A stretch of 64,000 nt of DNA from Strigamia acuminata (lineage: Eukaryota; Arthropoda; Chilopoda; Geophilomorpha; Linotaeniidae), in NCBI GenBank assembly GCA_949358305.1, contig OX442314.1, forward strand, positions 41,238,581 to 41,302,580. Direction: 5' to 3'. Shown one piece after another: positions 17,448-29,000 of this stretch; position 1 is the first letter of the stretch; every line of letters begins with the position of its first letter. The translations under genes were made by a program, and so were the position numbers. Below the pieces are notes generated by a model that had not been told where the DNA came from, searched no databases, and was given only the letters and a program-made list of their open reading frames with translations.

Positions 17448-20213
17448 ATGGCATTACGTAGAACATGGGGACCATTAGACCCCGCTTGCATCACTCGTGG
17501 CGGGATATTTCGAGGCGCGCTGCCCGATTTTTACCGACGATGTTTCGGCGAAGACGCCGACCCTTGGCGCCTGCGAATACTACATTCCCGATGCATCGCC
17601 CGACGTTGGGTACGAGACTGCACGCTCCTGGATACGTTCCCGGAGGGAATGCGCGAAGGCATCGCCACAGAGTTAGCTCGTGACGATGACCCGAAATCGC
17701 CAATTTTCCACCCCGGATTGTCAAGTCAGTACACTGGCAACCCGGCGGAGGAACACGTGCTGCATGCGTGGCGAGCAGCCGAGACAGAAGAGGCCCGTGA
17801 GGCCATCTATCAGCATTATAGACAACAGCTGGTGGATACCGCTACGGCAGTGGCCGAGCGCATCCTCCAAAACGAGGGGATGACCGCGGATGATATTCAT
17901 CTGTGGTTTGAGAGGCTGCGATTGGGAGAGAGTACGCCCCAGTGGAGACCTCGGATGGGAATTTTAACATCCCAAGCCGAGATGTGGCAGCTCCACTACC
18001 TGGGGATTTTGGGGCCCAAGAGCAGCTACCCGCGGAAGCGCAAGCGCTCCAAAGGCGCCGGGGACAGCCAGTCGCGTTCCCCAGCGACAACCAAGAAGCA
18101 GCGTGTCGCTCAAAACACGACTGAAGGCAACGAAGCTGGGCCATCCACTAGTACGGTGCGTGACCCTTCGCAGTATTCCCGACCGCGAATTTTCGTAAAC
18201 CGTCAGATTAAAGACGGTAAGGAGTACAAGGAGGTTTGGATGTCTGGTGACGAAGAGCGAGTCTCTCGTCCCAGCACTTCTAGACGTCCGCTGACTCATC
18301 GCGAGCAGCGGAAAAAAGATCGCAAGGAGCGATACTTCGCGAGGTGCGAAGCTCGGGGCCGTCCCATCCCCGAACCCGCCTACATCTCCAAGAGAGCGGG
18401 TCGACGAAGTGGTAGCCAGTCAGGTGAGCGAAACGTCCCAGCGGCAGATACGCGGGACCTTCGCGAGATTCTGACTCAGATGAAGCGGACGAAACTGACA
18501 CGTTTCGATCCCGCGATGAAACACGCCAGGAAGATGGGTGTTGTCACCGACGGGAAGGTGACCCCACACGAGGTGGCAAGGTGGCTCGCAGACTACATAA
18601 ATTCGCGACCACGACCCGATGGCATGCCAACCGCCATCGTGCAGCCTTCGGGCTCCGGACAACATCTCCCGGCGCCCCAAGTCGCAATGACTGGAGTGCA
18701 GACGACGGAGACGCCACCACCGCCGACGCAGCCAACACCACCGCTGCCGACGCCAACGCTGCCGACCAAGACGCAGCCGCCTCCGAACCTGCCGCCGCCG
18801 TCGTTGTTGAATTCGAGCGATCCGCCGGATTTACCCACCGACCGCTCAGTCCCTCTCCCCGTTGGACAGAGCATTATGCAGGAATGTCGAGCCAATTTGA
18901 CCGGCATTTACAGGCCGAGCCAACCCCGACCCGGTTCCTCGGCCCTGTTTTTCGAGAGGCGAGACGAAGAAGCGCGACTCGCGAGAGAAGCCGCCAATCC
19001 GACTATCTCCGAGCTCTCAGCGTTTCGCTTCGTGATGGAAGACCCAAGAGTCTCCGCGCCCGCCTTGCGAGGTGTGGATCAGGCCCAGCGATATTTCATC
19101 GAATGGGCAACGGCGATGATGAGTAAGCTCTCGTGTGCCTTCACTGCGGATTCGGAGCGATCGAATCCAGTGAATCGTCGCAGCCTACAGCTATCATTGA
19201 CCAAGGTCATGATGCAGCTGCTAACCCCAGCACTCTTCGGAGAAGGGCGTCAGGCGATGGCCGCATGGTCTGTCGTGGACAGAGAGGGTGTATAGGTTCC
19301 CCGTGCACTCCTCGCAGAGTGGAGCTCCATTCTGCCCGACCCTGTGTTGACTCGGTACGAGCTAACCAGGGATGTGGTAAACCCCGAATTTGAGGGGTAC
19401 AAGTTGCGAAGCACGGCGTTTCGCTATACCTCCGCCACCTGGACAGCGGCGCCTACCCAACAACTGCGCGCCTTGACCATCCAGACGGAAGAATCGGCAG
19501 AGGATGTAGAAATGGTGATCTCGCCGACGAGCGGAGTTCCGATTCCGCCACCGATGCCTGCGGAGATATCCCCGCAAGGACCCGCCCTGTTCGAAGTGGC
19601 GGGTAAGCCAAAGCGCTTACTGTGCCGAACGCCACCCGTCAGGTCCGTCGAGCAAACGAAGCCGACACCGCCCGGGACCTCACCGGCCCGAGCGGCGACA
19701 ACGACGCAAGCCGTGATTCCCGCGGCCACCCAGAAGCCGAAGCCGGCACCGCCTCCACCAGACTATTACGGGCGAATCATCGAAGAGTTTCCCCATCTCT
19801 CGATGACAACGGCGACCAGGAGGTTTATCCTCGCACAACGGGATAAAGGCAAATCGGTCTTCATCTGGCTTCACAACCAGATCCGGAAGACTAAGGACCT
19901 CATCTTCCACCAGAGGTTGCTGAGAGCCCACCGTGCGCCAGTGACGCCAGCAGAAGCCAATGCCATCCGGCATACGAACACCGGCTTCTCCGCCTACATC
20001 CCGAGCGTTTGGTTGCACGAAAGGACGCGTGCCCCGCATGAGCCAGTTGACGGCCATGCATTATGCTTCATTACGGAGCATGAGGACCCCCGAGATCGGT
20101 CCTCGGCGCTAGTAGGCGATCTACCCGCGCCACCCGGCACTCAACCGCCTGTCCCTGGAGTGAGTTACGCCCAGGTGACGGACTCAGTGTCGGGTCCCCC
20201 AGGAAAGAAGTGA
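17448..20213 (+). pseudogene. GyA ORF3 main exon (one in-frame stop)
   Basis: The frame starts ATGGCATTACG after a splice acceptor and runs to TGA 20213, with one TAG at 19293-19295 where GyB has CAG. Without that stop it would be about 921 residues. Regions: a conserved N-terminal domain (TWGPLDPACI... to QLHYLGILGPK, about 1-190), a basic PRKRKRSKG nuclear-signal-like cluster, a charged middle with RDLREI and LTHREQ, a proline-rich linker, a second conserved domain (about 480-660), another proline-rich part, and a conserved C-terminal domain with FILAQRDKGKSVF. No signal peptide or membrane segment is visible. The family was not recognised. It occupies the env position but is not env-like. 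Confidence 0.75.
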
Positions 20214-20238
20214 TCGCTCAGCCCCACGGTCTGAGCTC

Positions 20239-20249
20239 GGAGGGGGAAG
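20239..20249 (+). other. Polypurine tract of GyA
   Basis: GGAGGGGGAAG directly precedes the 3' LTR at 20250, as expected for the plus-strand primer. Confidence 0.75.
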
Positions 20250-21266
20250 TGTTGTGACCCGACTGGACCGGGGTCAACGAAGAGTTTCTCTCGTGACCTC
20301 GTTTCGGGTGTAAGGGGAGCCGCAAGCGCGTCTCCCTTCCCTCAGTGCATTGACATCTAGTCAATGGACAGGCGTCTGCCCTGAGGGAGTGGGGATGGCT
20401 CGTCCACCCCACCATTGGGCGATTCCGGTCACCTGTCAACCCCGCTTTGTGCAAAGGAATGTGCCTTGCACTGAGCGGGCAGAACCAGCACAACCATCAA
20501 ACGAGAAACACACGTAAACCCGTCGTCCTACAAGATCAGGCCCAAGTAAAATATACTGGGATTGACCAAGGACAAAGGACAATTTACCGTGAGTACGTTT
20601 GGTCAGTGTCAAACTCCGCAGAGTAACCTGCGAGATAAGATTACCACACTATTTTAGCACACCAGCTAGAAATAGTAAAAACCACTCCAGTTTAGCGAGT
20701 TGTGCAGACAAACGGTCGCACAAGCCTAAACTGCAGTAAAACCACGACGAGCGTTCCCGCCGCTGTGTGACCGCCGGGAGCCAGAAGAGTCCGCCGCTGT
20801 GTGATCGCCGGACACCACACAAAAACCTAGACAACAGCCCGAAGTAAGCCTTTTAACTAAGCATTCACTCGCGCCTGACCAGCGTGAGCCCGAAGGACCA
20901 GCCAGAGACGAATCGAGGACGCCATATTGCCACGCCGGCCCAAGACGACACCACGTTGCCACAACGAGGACGCCATCTTGGACGCGAACGAAACAACAGA
21001 CGACCTCGCCGATTCGAGCCAGCTTTCATCATACCTTTACCTTTCCATTTCCCTTCACCCATTCCGATTTACCTTTTACCTACCTTTCATATATATATAT
21101 AAGATATATCTGTACATTGTCCCACAGAATAAATCTATATTATATTTTACCTTTTATATCTGTGTAATCATTTCTTTGGGTAAACCGCTTGAGACAAAGC
21201 GGTAGTGAGTTAGTCGAATTAAGTAATCAACCCACGAGTTAGCGACGGTTAGAGTTGAGCGCGACA
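20250..21266 (+). repeat. 3' LTR of GyA (1017 bp)
   Basis: Same length as the 5' LTR with about two substitutions; starts TGTTGTGACCC and ends GCGCGACA, followed by the AGTT target duplication. Confidence 0.92.
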
Positions 21267-21270
21267 AGTT

Positions 21271-21842
21271 TGACGCCTCTCCAACTAGCGGCGTTCAATT
21301 GGGTGGCGTCCCATCCCGAAGTCCTACCCAAACACATGCATATAAATGCGCCACCTCCTGTTGTCGCTGCTTTGGCCCCGCTGGCACAAGTGGAGTATCC
21401 TACAGCGAACATTGTCAACATACCGCTGGCCTCTCGCTCACCAGTGTACCAGCCTCCAGTGGCGATTATTGCGCCGATTAAGGTGTCAACTGCCGCAACC
21501 GCTTCAACATCGGGATGGACTCCAGCCCTAGCTCAAGCTACATCGGAGGAACCCCTCGTGTCGTCACACGTGTGGTGTGGTCCCAACCGAAACCACCACC
21601 CGGAGCCTACAGGCTGACTTTGACGGCGTCACGTTCTAACGAGCAGCGAATGGCCTACAAGGCCAAGAAGAAAGACGAGGCGGCACGACTGCGCCTCGAC
21701 CAATGCGCCCGAGACGTCGCAATGGGGATCCCTCACCAAGTGACGCTGCTCATCAGCCCTTTCTGCATTGGTAGTGGGTGGCATGTGGAGCTTCGGCTGG
21801 ATCTGTGTTAATGCAGTGTCCCAACTGTCGTGGTCATAAGGT
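21271..21842 (+). pseudogene. Family X copy A, middle part (between GyA and GyB)
   Basis: It continues the frame from 7722: LTPLQLAAFNWVASHPEVLP, a proline/valine-rich segment, then by frameshift a part with RVVWSQPKPPPGAYRL and KAKKKDEAARLRLDQ. It ends with the cysteine motif PFCIGSGW and, after one more frameshift, CPNCRGHK at the GyB insertion. The first part matches copy C (48541-48948). The cysteine part matches copy B (39005-39367: CPFCSGTGW, CPNCGGHK). The two CPxC pairs suggest a zinc-binding fold similar in spacing to DnaJ-type CxxCxGxG repeats. Function unknown; at least two frameshifts make it a pseudogene here. Confidence 0.6.
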
Positions 21843-22838
21843 TGTGGTGACCCGACTGGGGTGGGGCACGAAGAGTTTCTCTCGTGGCCTACATACGGGT
21901 AAAGAAGGGGAGTCGCACGCGCGCCTCCCTTCCCTCAGAGCATTGACATCCAGTCAATGGACGGGCGTCTGCCCTGGGGGAGTGGGGGAGATTCGTCTTC
22001 TCCACTATTGGGTGGCTTTAGTCACCTGTCACCCCCCGCTTTGTGCAAAGGAATTCGCCTTGCACTGAGCGGAGAGAACCAACACAAAAATCAACCAAGA
22101 TACACGTAAAAGCCAAACGTCCTAAAACGATCAAGCCTAAGTACAAAGACTTCAGGAGTGACCTAGGACAAGGGACTTTCAACGTGAGTACGATTGATTT
22201 GTGTTAACCTCCGCAGAGTAACCTGCGAAACAAGATTACCACACTATTTTAGCAAGCCAGCTAGAAATAGTAAACCTACTCCAATTTAGCGAGTTGTGCA
22301 GACAAACGGTCGCACAAGCCTAAATTGCAGTAACCACGACGAGCGTTCCCGCCGCTGTGTGTATCGCCGGGAACCACCAAGCGTCCGCCGCTGTGTGATC
22401 GCCGGACACCTACAAAAAACCCTAAACCTAGACAACAGACCAGAAGTAAGACCTTTCAGGCATTCACTCGCGCCCGACCAGCGTGAGCCCGAAGGACCGA
22501 ACGAGAAACGTGAGACGAGGACGCCATTCATTGCCACGCCGGCCCAAGACGACACCACGTTGCCACGCGGACGCCATCTTGGATCCACAGCGACAAAGGA
22601 CGACCTCGACCAGTTTCCCGCCAACTTCACACCCCTTTCCTTTTACCTTTTTATTCCCTTACATATTTTATTCCCTTTTAACTGTATATTCCCGTATAAT
22701 AAATACATTTATTATATTTACCTTTTACATTGTCTTGCCGTGTTACATTATTTGGGTAACCGCTTGAGTAAAGCGGTATTGCGAGATCAGAGAGTGACTC
22801 ATACCACGTATCAGCGACAGACCGAGTTGAGCGCGACA
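21843..22838 (+). repeat. 5' LTR of GyB (996 bp)
   Basis: Starts TGTGGTGACCC and ends GCGCGACA. It is clearly related to but diverged from the GyA LTR and shares the CCGCCGCTGTGTG hairpin segments near 22350-22405. AATAAA near 22699 is a candidate poly(A) signal. Confidence 0.92.
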
Positions 22839-22840
22839 CG

Positions 22841-22858
22841 TGGGGGCCTGTCCGGGAT
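22841..22858 (+). other. Primer binding site of GyB, tRNA-Pro-like
   Basis: TGGGGGCCTGTCCGGGAT, two bases after the LTR, identical to the GyA site. Confidence 0.75.
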
Positions 22859-22906
22859 CGATTTAAACGACTCGAATAGAACTTGAGATCATTTTTATAC
22901 CCAAAA

Positions 22907-25900
22907 ATGGCAGACAATATCCGAGTAACGGATTCCGACTCCGACGCAAACAAGAGAGCCGGTAGCCGTAAAGGCGCCGATTATCATTTGCGATCTGGAG
23001 GTCCCTTACCCAAAGCCTCAGCGCACGAAGCGAGGCAAAAAAGGCGCAAGCCTAAACCCGATCGCAGAAGCGCATCAGAGGCATCGCACCCGTCTCGCGC
23101 CGAGACGAGGCAGCGGTTAAACGAGACAGAGCGGGGTGAAGAGCAATCTCACTCCAAACTGCCGCGTTCTAACCGTGACGGCGAGACGAGCGGAAACGAG
23201 GTTTTATCCCGTAACCCATCGCCTCGTCTAACGCACGACACCGAGGTGGGCAGTCCGAAAGCGGCGTCTCCGATACAAAAGACGGCCTCAAATACGACAG
23301 CTAATTCGACACTAAACACGCCAATTACGCAAAGCCGCCCAGCTTCGGTCAGGTCCGAAGGACACAAGTCCAATGCGTCAAAAACTGAGCGTGTTCCGAG
23401 CCAGCCTTACAGCGTCTCGGCCACATTGGTTGACACGATGCAGTTGGCACAGGCAGAAGGTGTACGATACACTCTGCCAACGGGAAAAATAACTGTGTAC
23501 GAAACATTACAAATCGTACGTGCAGCTTTAAGAGCGCACAGGTTATCCCCAGAAATCACCGTTGTTGAAGACGCATACGCTCAACAAATGGTAGACTCCG
23601 CTCAATTCGAAGCGGATGCCGAGAATGAGGCCCGACAAGCCATCCGCGAGAGAAAGCGGAAGCTGGCGGAAAGAGAAGCGCGAGCTCTCGAGTACGGCAA
23701 ATCCCAGCGCGTTCCGACTACTCCAGAAGAAGTCGAAATAGTTGATCGAGCCTTACATGCACATCGTTATGCATTCCGTTCTCAACAAGAAGCTGAACAA
23801 GCTTTCATGACTAGGCTGCAACGAGACAAACCAAAATCCGTTCGCAAGCCAGAAGTTAGCTCGTCCGAATTGTCCGACGAGAGCGTAGAAGGCGACCCGA
23901 AGCGCACGCCGAAGGTCAGCCCCAAACCCGAGCGAAAAAAGGAAGTGCCAGTCACTCCACGCAAACGGGAAGTCTCGACCGAACAACGCGTTCGACCTCG
24001 CATGATGGCGTTAGACGATAACACTAACAACGCTATCAACCGATTAATAAATGCGAACAACGCGCGTCGTAACGAAGAACAGACTCACACGAGCCGACAA
24101 CGCGACGACCCGCGGGGTAACGACTGGCAACAGCCGGTACCCATCCTCAAAGACGACGGACCTTCGAGAAAACCTTCCGAAGACCGCACATCGTCACGAG
24201 AGGAACGTCAACGCGAAAGAGGACAGCAACAGTATCACTACGGAAACAGTGATTCGTCGTCGGATGAACTGGAGTCGAATGCACCCAGTCATCACGATTC
24301 GGAGAGAGGTTCCGGAGAAAGACGAAGGGAAAGAGAACGCGATGAACGCAGGGAAAGGGAACGTGACGACCGTCGTAGGGGCCGGAAAGAGTCAAACTCT
24401 TCACGGCGCAACCCGCCACGCCGCTCACCGTCTCCCGACCCCAGCTCCGACCCCTCGTCCAACGACGACAGACGAAATGATAAGTCAAGTAATCGCCGGA
24501 AGAGATCCAACTCTCCGCGCGATAGAGAGAAACGACGTCGATCGGAAAATAGCGACCACCGACGGGAGGAGTTTCAGGACCTTCCCCGACAAAGCGCGTT
24601 TACCGATTCGACGGGTCGGCAGTATACGATGGGAGAGCTTGGAAGAGCCCTGCTTGGCTCGTTAAAAGCCGAAGGAATCGATCTGAGCAAACGAAATGAT
24701 CGTAATCGTAACACTGGTGACCGCGTAAAGAAAAAATACGCTGTCTCCCGACGTGACACCATGAGTGTTACCGGGAATATTAGGTGGCAATTTTATATTC
24801 AGAACCGTTTCGACGGGTCATGGAAAGCGGGAGATCGCTTCCTTGACGAAGTAATTCGGATTAAGACTGCCACTAAAGCCACCGTAGGAGACATGCTCAC
24901 CCACGGTATTGTCGAGCTAATGACAGGCTCGGCACGTGAGTGGTACCAAGGATTGAAAGGCGTCAATTGGGACGACTTTTTAATGAGATTCGACCTGCGC
25001 TACGGCGAGACACCCGAAGAGGTGAGCCGAAAGATGCGAGGTCTTCGCCAGATGCCTGGTGAAACCATAATGGATTACGACATTCGCGCCAGATTGTTGT
25101 TCGAAAAGGCCCCGATGGAATTTCATGCCACGGGATTCAACCTTTTCTTTCTCGGCGGTTTGTCGGAATACTCGCAACGGGTGCTACTTGAAGAAAGGGC
25201 ACCGACAGGAGGCAGCTACGAAGAAATGAGCGCCTTCCTGTTCGAGAACACGATAGATATCGAGAAGAGATATTATTCCGCTTTACCAGAAGCGGAGAAA
25301 GCAGCAACCGCTAAACGTCTCAAGTTGAGTGCGGAAAGATATGGGGCGACAGACAAAATCATGCGCCCTACTGAATATCTTAGCGGTATAATGGAGCTGG
25401 CAGAAGCTAGCGTTGGTTTACAAATAAAAAATAAACTGACATCCACGCTGCCTTCCAACCCATTGGCCGCCCCTAAAAAGGCACCGACAGCGTCAGCCAT
25501 GCAAGCGACACTGGAGGAGGTCAAGGAGGGGGAGGAAGCCGAACAAAATGTCGGAAAATCAGACGAAAAAGAAGAAAAAGACGATTATTCGACGGACGAA
25601 GAAATACGAAGCTATCGCGATACCTTATCAACGGGTTGCGATGAGGAAGGACCGCTAGTACATCTCATCCATCGAGATAGAGCGGTAGAAGAATTTCGCG
25701 CCAGGTTAAAACCAAATGCCGGCCGAATTCCGAAGTATTTTCGAAAAAATTACACGCCACCGTCGAAAGTAGACCCTGAAAAAAAGAAATCGATTGAAGC
25801 CCCAAGAGACAAATCAAATATTCGTTGTTTTAAGTGTAACCAACCGGGTCACTATTCCAATGAGTGCCCAAGAACAGCGAAAGAAGACGCTAAGTTTGAC

Positions 25901-25987
25901 GCGATAATGAAGCAGATGGCAGAGATTAAACTCGCCATGGCAAAAAACGAGTCAAAAAACGAGTCAGCGCAGGCGGCGAAGAAATAA
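22907..25987 (+). CDS. gag: GyB Gag polyprotein
   Basis: 1026 residues from ATG 22907 (MADNIRVTDSDSD). Layout as in GyA: a long disordered N-terminus, an RE/RS-rich block (about 470-530), the gag core and one CCHC knuckle near residue 973. The N-terminal 440 residues differ from GyA at many positions. From NSDSSSDELESN onward the two proteins are nearly identical. No stops or frameshifts. Confidence 0.93.
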   Translation: MADNIRVTDSDSDANKRAGSRKGADYHLRSGGPLPKASAHEARQKRRKPKPDRRSASEASHPSRAETRQRLNETERGEEQSHSKLPRSNRDGETSGNEVLSRNPSPRLTHDTEVGSPKAASPIQKTASNTTANSTLNTPITQSRPASVRSEGHKSNASKTERVPSQPYSVSATLVDTMQLAQAEGVRYTLPTGKITVYETLQIVRAALRAHRLSPEITVVEDAYAQQMVDSAQFEADAENEARQAIRERKRKLAEREARALEYGKSQRVPTTPEEVEIVDRALHAHRYAFRSQQEAEQAFMTRLQRDKPKSVRKPEVSSSELSDESVEGDPKRTPKVSPKPERKKEVPVTPRKREVSTEQRVRPRMMALDDNTNNAINRLINANNARRNEEQTHTSRQRDDPRGNDWQQPVPILKDDGPSRKPSEDRTSSREERQRERGQQQYHYGNSDSSSDELESNAPSHHDSERGSGERRRERERDERRERERDDRRRGRKESNSSRRNPPRRSPSPDPSSDPSSNDDRRNDKSSNRRKRSNSPRDREKRRRSENSDHRREEFQDLPRQSAFTDSTGRQYTMGELGRALLGSLKAEGIDLSKRNDRNRNTGDRVKKKYAVSRRDTMSVTGNIRWQFYIQNRFDGSWKAGDRFLDEVIRIKTATKATVGDMLTHGIVELMTGSAREWYQGLKGVNWDDFLMRFDLRYGETPEEVSRKMRGLRQMPGETIMDYDIRARLLFEKAPMEFHATGFNLFFLGGLSEYSQRVLLEERAPTGGSYEEMSAFLFENTIDIEKRYYSALPEAEKAATAKRLKLSAERYGATDKIMRPTEYLSGIMELAEASVGLQIKNKLTSTLPSNPLAAPKKAPTASAMQATLEEVKEGEEAEQNVGKSDEKEEKDDYSTDEEIRSYRDTLSTGCDEEGPLVHLIHRDRAVEEFRARLKPNAGRIPKYFRKNYTPPSKVDPEKKKSIEAPRDKSNIRCFKCNQPGHYSNECPRTAKEDAKFDAIMKQMAEIKLAMAKNESKNESAQAAKK

Positions 25988-26005
25988 CTTCTCGACCGTC
26001 TGCGC
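25942..26005 (+). promoter_or_regulatory. Programmed -1 frameshift signal of GyB
   Basis: A_AAA_AAC at 25942-25948 and again at 25954-25960, both in the gag-frame phase, then a 6-nt spacer and a hairpin at 25967-26005 with the gag TAA in its loop. Pol is in the -1 frame relative to gag. Confidence 0.8.
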
Positions 26006-26010
26006 CATTC

Positions 26011-29000
26011 ATGAAGAAGAAGGGGTTTAACAAAGGGTTCGATAAACCGCCACCAGTCAAAGAAATGGGTAGTGACATAGCTAACGCCCAGATCCAAGAC
26101 AGGGCCAACAACGCTTTGCAGGTAATTACCGCAAACGCTGAGGCTGAGGCGGAAGAACCAAACCTACTGCTTGAAGAATTACCTCAAGTAGTCGAAGACA
26201 CAGAAGAATTTCGTGTTTTCATGTGCAACGTGGCGGTCGAATATACCAGCCGCCTATGTATGCTGCCCATGACAATAGAACGCGAAAAAATTATGGGACT
26301 GCTAGACTCGGGAGCAGATCGCTCGTTCGTTTCCGAAGACATAGTAGCATCATTGGGTCTCACCGATAAGATAAAAGGCGTTAATAAAAATGTACGTCTA
26401 AAAACCGCCAACGGAATGGCGCGTCCAAAAGGAGTTATATTATTGACCATGGAGTGGCTCGGAGGGGTAGAACAGCACCCTTTCCTGGTCCTGCCCACGT
26501 GCGACAGAATTTTTCTGTTGGGCTTAGACCTCATGGCGTCAATGGAAATACAACCAAATCCAATAACGAAATCTTGGAATTATATCAGAAATGATAGAGA
26601 AAGACCCGCAATTGTCGTGCCACCAGCTCTTATCAAAGAAGCGGCCGACAAGACACAGTGGGAGAAAGGCCTAAAGAAATTCGTTCAAGACTACAATTTT
26701 AAAGCATTCGTAGCAGAATTGCAACGGGACAATGTAGTGGAAACGCTTGTCGCCGACGCCGCTTTAGAATTAAACGAAGCGGCAGCCCTACGAAGGGTCC
26801 TACTTAAATATGAGGGGATCCTGTCGAAAAAACCGGGCCGAACGAATAGGGCTATTCACGAGATTAAATTGACGGATAATAAACCTATACGAGTTGCGTA
26901 TAAGGGAATGAATCCGCAAAAACGTGAAATAGTGCAAAAAATGTGCCAAGAAATGCTAGACAGTGGCATTGTCTCCGAGGCCCAGGGAGAATACGCGACG
27001 CGAGTTGTGCTCGTGATGCGCCCGGGCTCGGACCCACGCCTATGCATTGATTACCGCCCATTAAACGCGGTGACAGAGATAGATCCCATACAGATGCCGT
27101 CTATCGAATCCATTTTGAGAGAGCTTAGCCCCTTTTCTTGGGTTACGACGATGGATCTGTCGAAGGGATACTGGCAAGTTGAGATGAGGCCAGAGGATAA
27201 GCTAAAAACAGCATTTTACTCGCCAATTGGACGGTTGATGTTCAACGTCATGCCGTTTGGTTTAGTGAATGCTCCCAGTACCTTTCAGAGACTAATCGAA
27301 AGCGTATTGGGTGATATCCTGCATCAGTTCGTGTGGGCATACCTAGATGACATAGTTATTGCCTCTAAAACATTCGAAGAGCACATTGAGCACATCGACC
27401 AAGTGCTCACCCGGCTGGCGAAAGCTGGGTTACACGTTCATCCGGGCAAGAGCAAGTTCTGCCGAAAGGAGCTTGCCTTCCTGGGTTATCGCATTGGAGT
27501 CAACGGTTTAGCTATTGGCCCCGAAAAAATCGATGCGATTAATCGTTTCCCACCACCCGAGGACGTTAAAGGTGTCCAACGGTTTATGGGAATGATAAAC
27601 TTCTTCGGCAGGTTGCTACCGGGTCTAGCTGAAGTGGCAGCCCCAGTTACCGACCTCCTGAAGAATGAAAACGAATTTGTATGGTCAAATGAGTGCAACA
27701 TCGCATTTAATGCGATAAAGAGGATGCTGACGGAAGTCGGCGTAATGCCTCTACCCGACTTAAACCGGCCGTTCATATTACATACGGACGCCAGCAGAGT
27801 TGGGTTAGGAGCGGCGTTGCTCCAAACACACGTGCGCGACGGAGTCGAACAAGACCTGCCGTGCATGTTTATAAGTCGCAAACTCCAAGGCGCTGAAAAA
27901 AATTACAACGCCACAGAGTTGGAGTGTTTGGCAGTTGTGTGGGCTATAAGGAAATTCAGAGATTATCTCGAATATACCAAATTTGTAGTCCACACAGATC
28001 ATCAAGCGTTACAATGGCTGATGAAATTAAAGGAGCCAGCCGGTCGACTAGCCAGATGGCAGTTAGAACTGATGGCATGCGACTTGACCATTCAATACAA
28101 GCCCGGCAAATATAACGTCGTGGCTGACGCTCTATCAAGGGCACCAGTGTCAGATCCTATCGACGCTGACGATGATGGCGAGGATGATTCCCGCATCATT
28201 TACTGCCCGACGAGTTGTCACCGTTGGGATTTAAGGAAAATAAATGAAATTCCCACCGCGTCTCCAGCAGATGTAAAATTCTGTGGATTCTGGACGCGGT
28301 TATACCAACCAGCTGCTGACAATTACCCAAATGCAAAGAAGGAATTTAAGCTAGAGCGGAGAATAAATGACCCGCTTCTAAGCGCCTTCCACACTCATGT
28401 CGGCAAGCAAATGCGAAGCAATCCCCCGACAAGGGAGGAAATAATTGTGCAACAAAAATTAGACAAGAAATGTCAGGATAGAGCTAGATTCGTACTGACA
28501 GGAAAATATCCGCCCAACTTAACCAGAAGGCAGAAGCGTCGTTATGCACACGAATCCATAGATTACCTATTGGATGACGGCCTTTTGGTGAAACATCACC
28601 CAAATCACCAAGATGACTTGAGTGAATCGGACACCGCAGTAAAGGTAGTAATACCTGCTTCCTTAATCGGTCGCGTGCTGTGGTTGTTACACGGGCACCC
28701 GCTTGCGAGCCATGCGGGAGTAAGCAGAACACTCTATCGTGCTACACAGCTTTTTCACTGGACAGGGATGAAAAAAGATATTGCTCTTTTTGTCCACCAA
28801 TGTCAGCGATGTCAAGCGTGCAAGCCGAGGAGTAAATCACCATTCGAAACTATTTTCTTAGGGCCTTACGCGCCTTTTGATTGTTTAAGTGTCGATGTGA
28901 TGGGCCCAAAACCCGTTACGGGAAATAAAAATGCGTACATTATCGTTATAATGGACGTGGCGACTCGTTGGCCCGAGTTGTACGCCGTCGCTAGACCTTC

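Larger units (their letters stand above)
7723..21266 (+). mobile_element. Ty3/Gypsy LTR retrotransposon GyA (13.5 kb, three ORFs)
   Basis: Complete structure: 5' LTR 7723-8739, primer site 8742-8759, gag, pol, a spliced ORF3, polypurine tract, 3' LTR 20250-21266. Both LTRs are 1017 bp and differ by eye at only two positions (a C/G near 8487/21014 and a T/C near 8592/21119). The 4-bp target duplication is AGTT (7719-7722 and 21267-21270). The element is unusually long for Gypsy because of the long gag and the extra ORF3. Gag and pol are open; ORF3 has one in-frame TAG. Confidence 0.93.

Noticed and set aside
17448-20213. ORF3 as a retroviral envelope gene
   Set aside because: The position fits env, but there is no signal peptide, transmembrane segment or cysteine pattern; the basic cluster and proline linkers fit an internal protein better.
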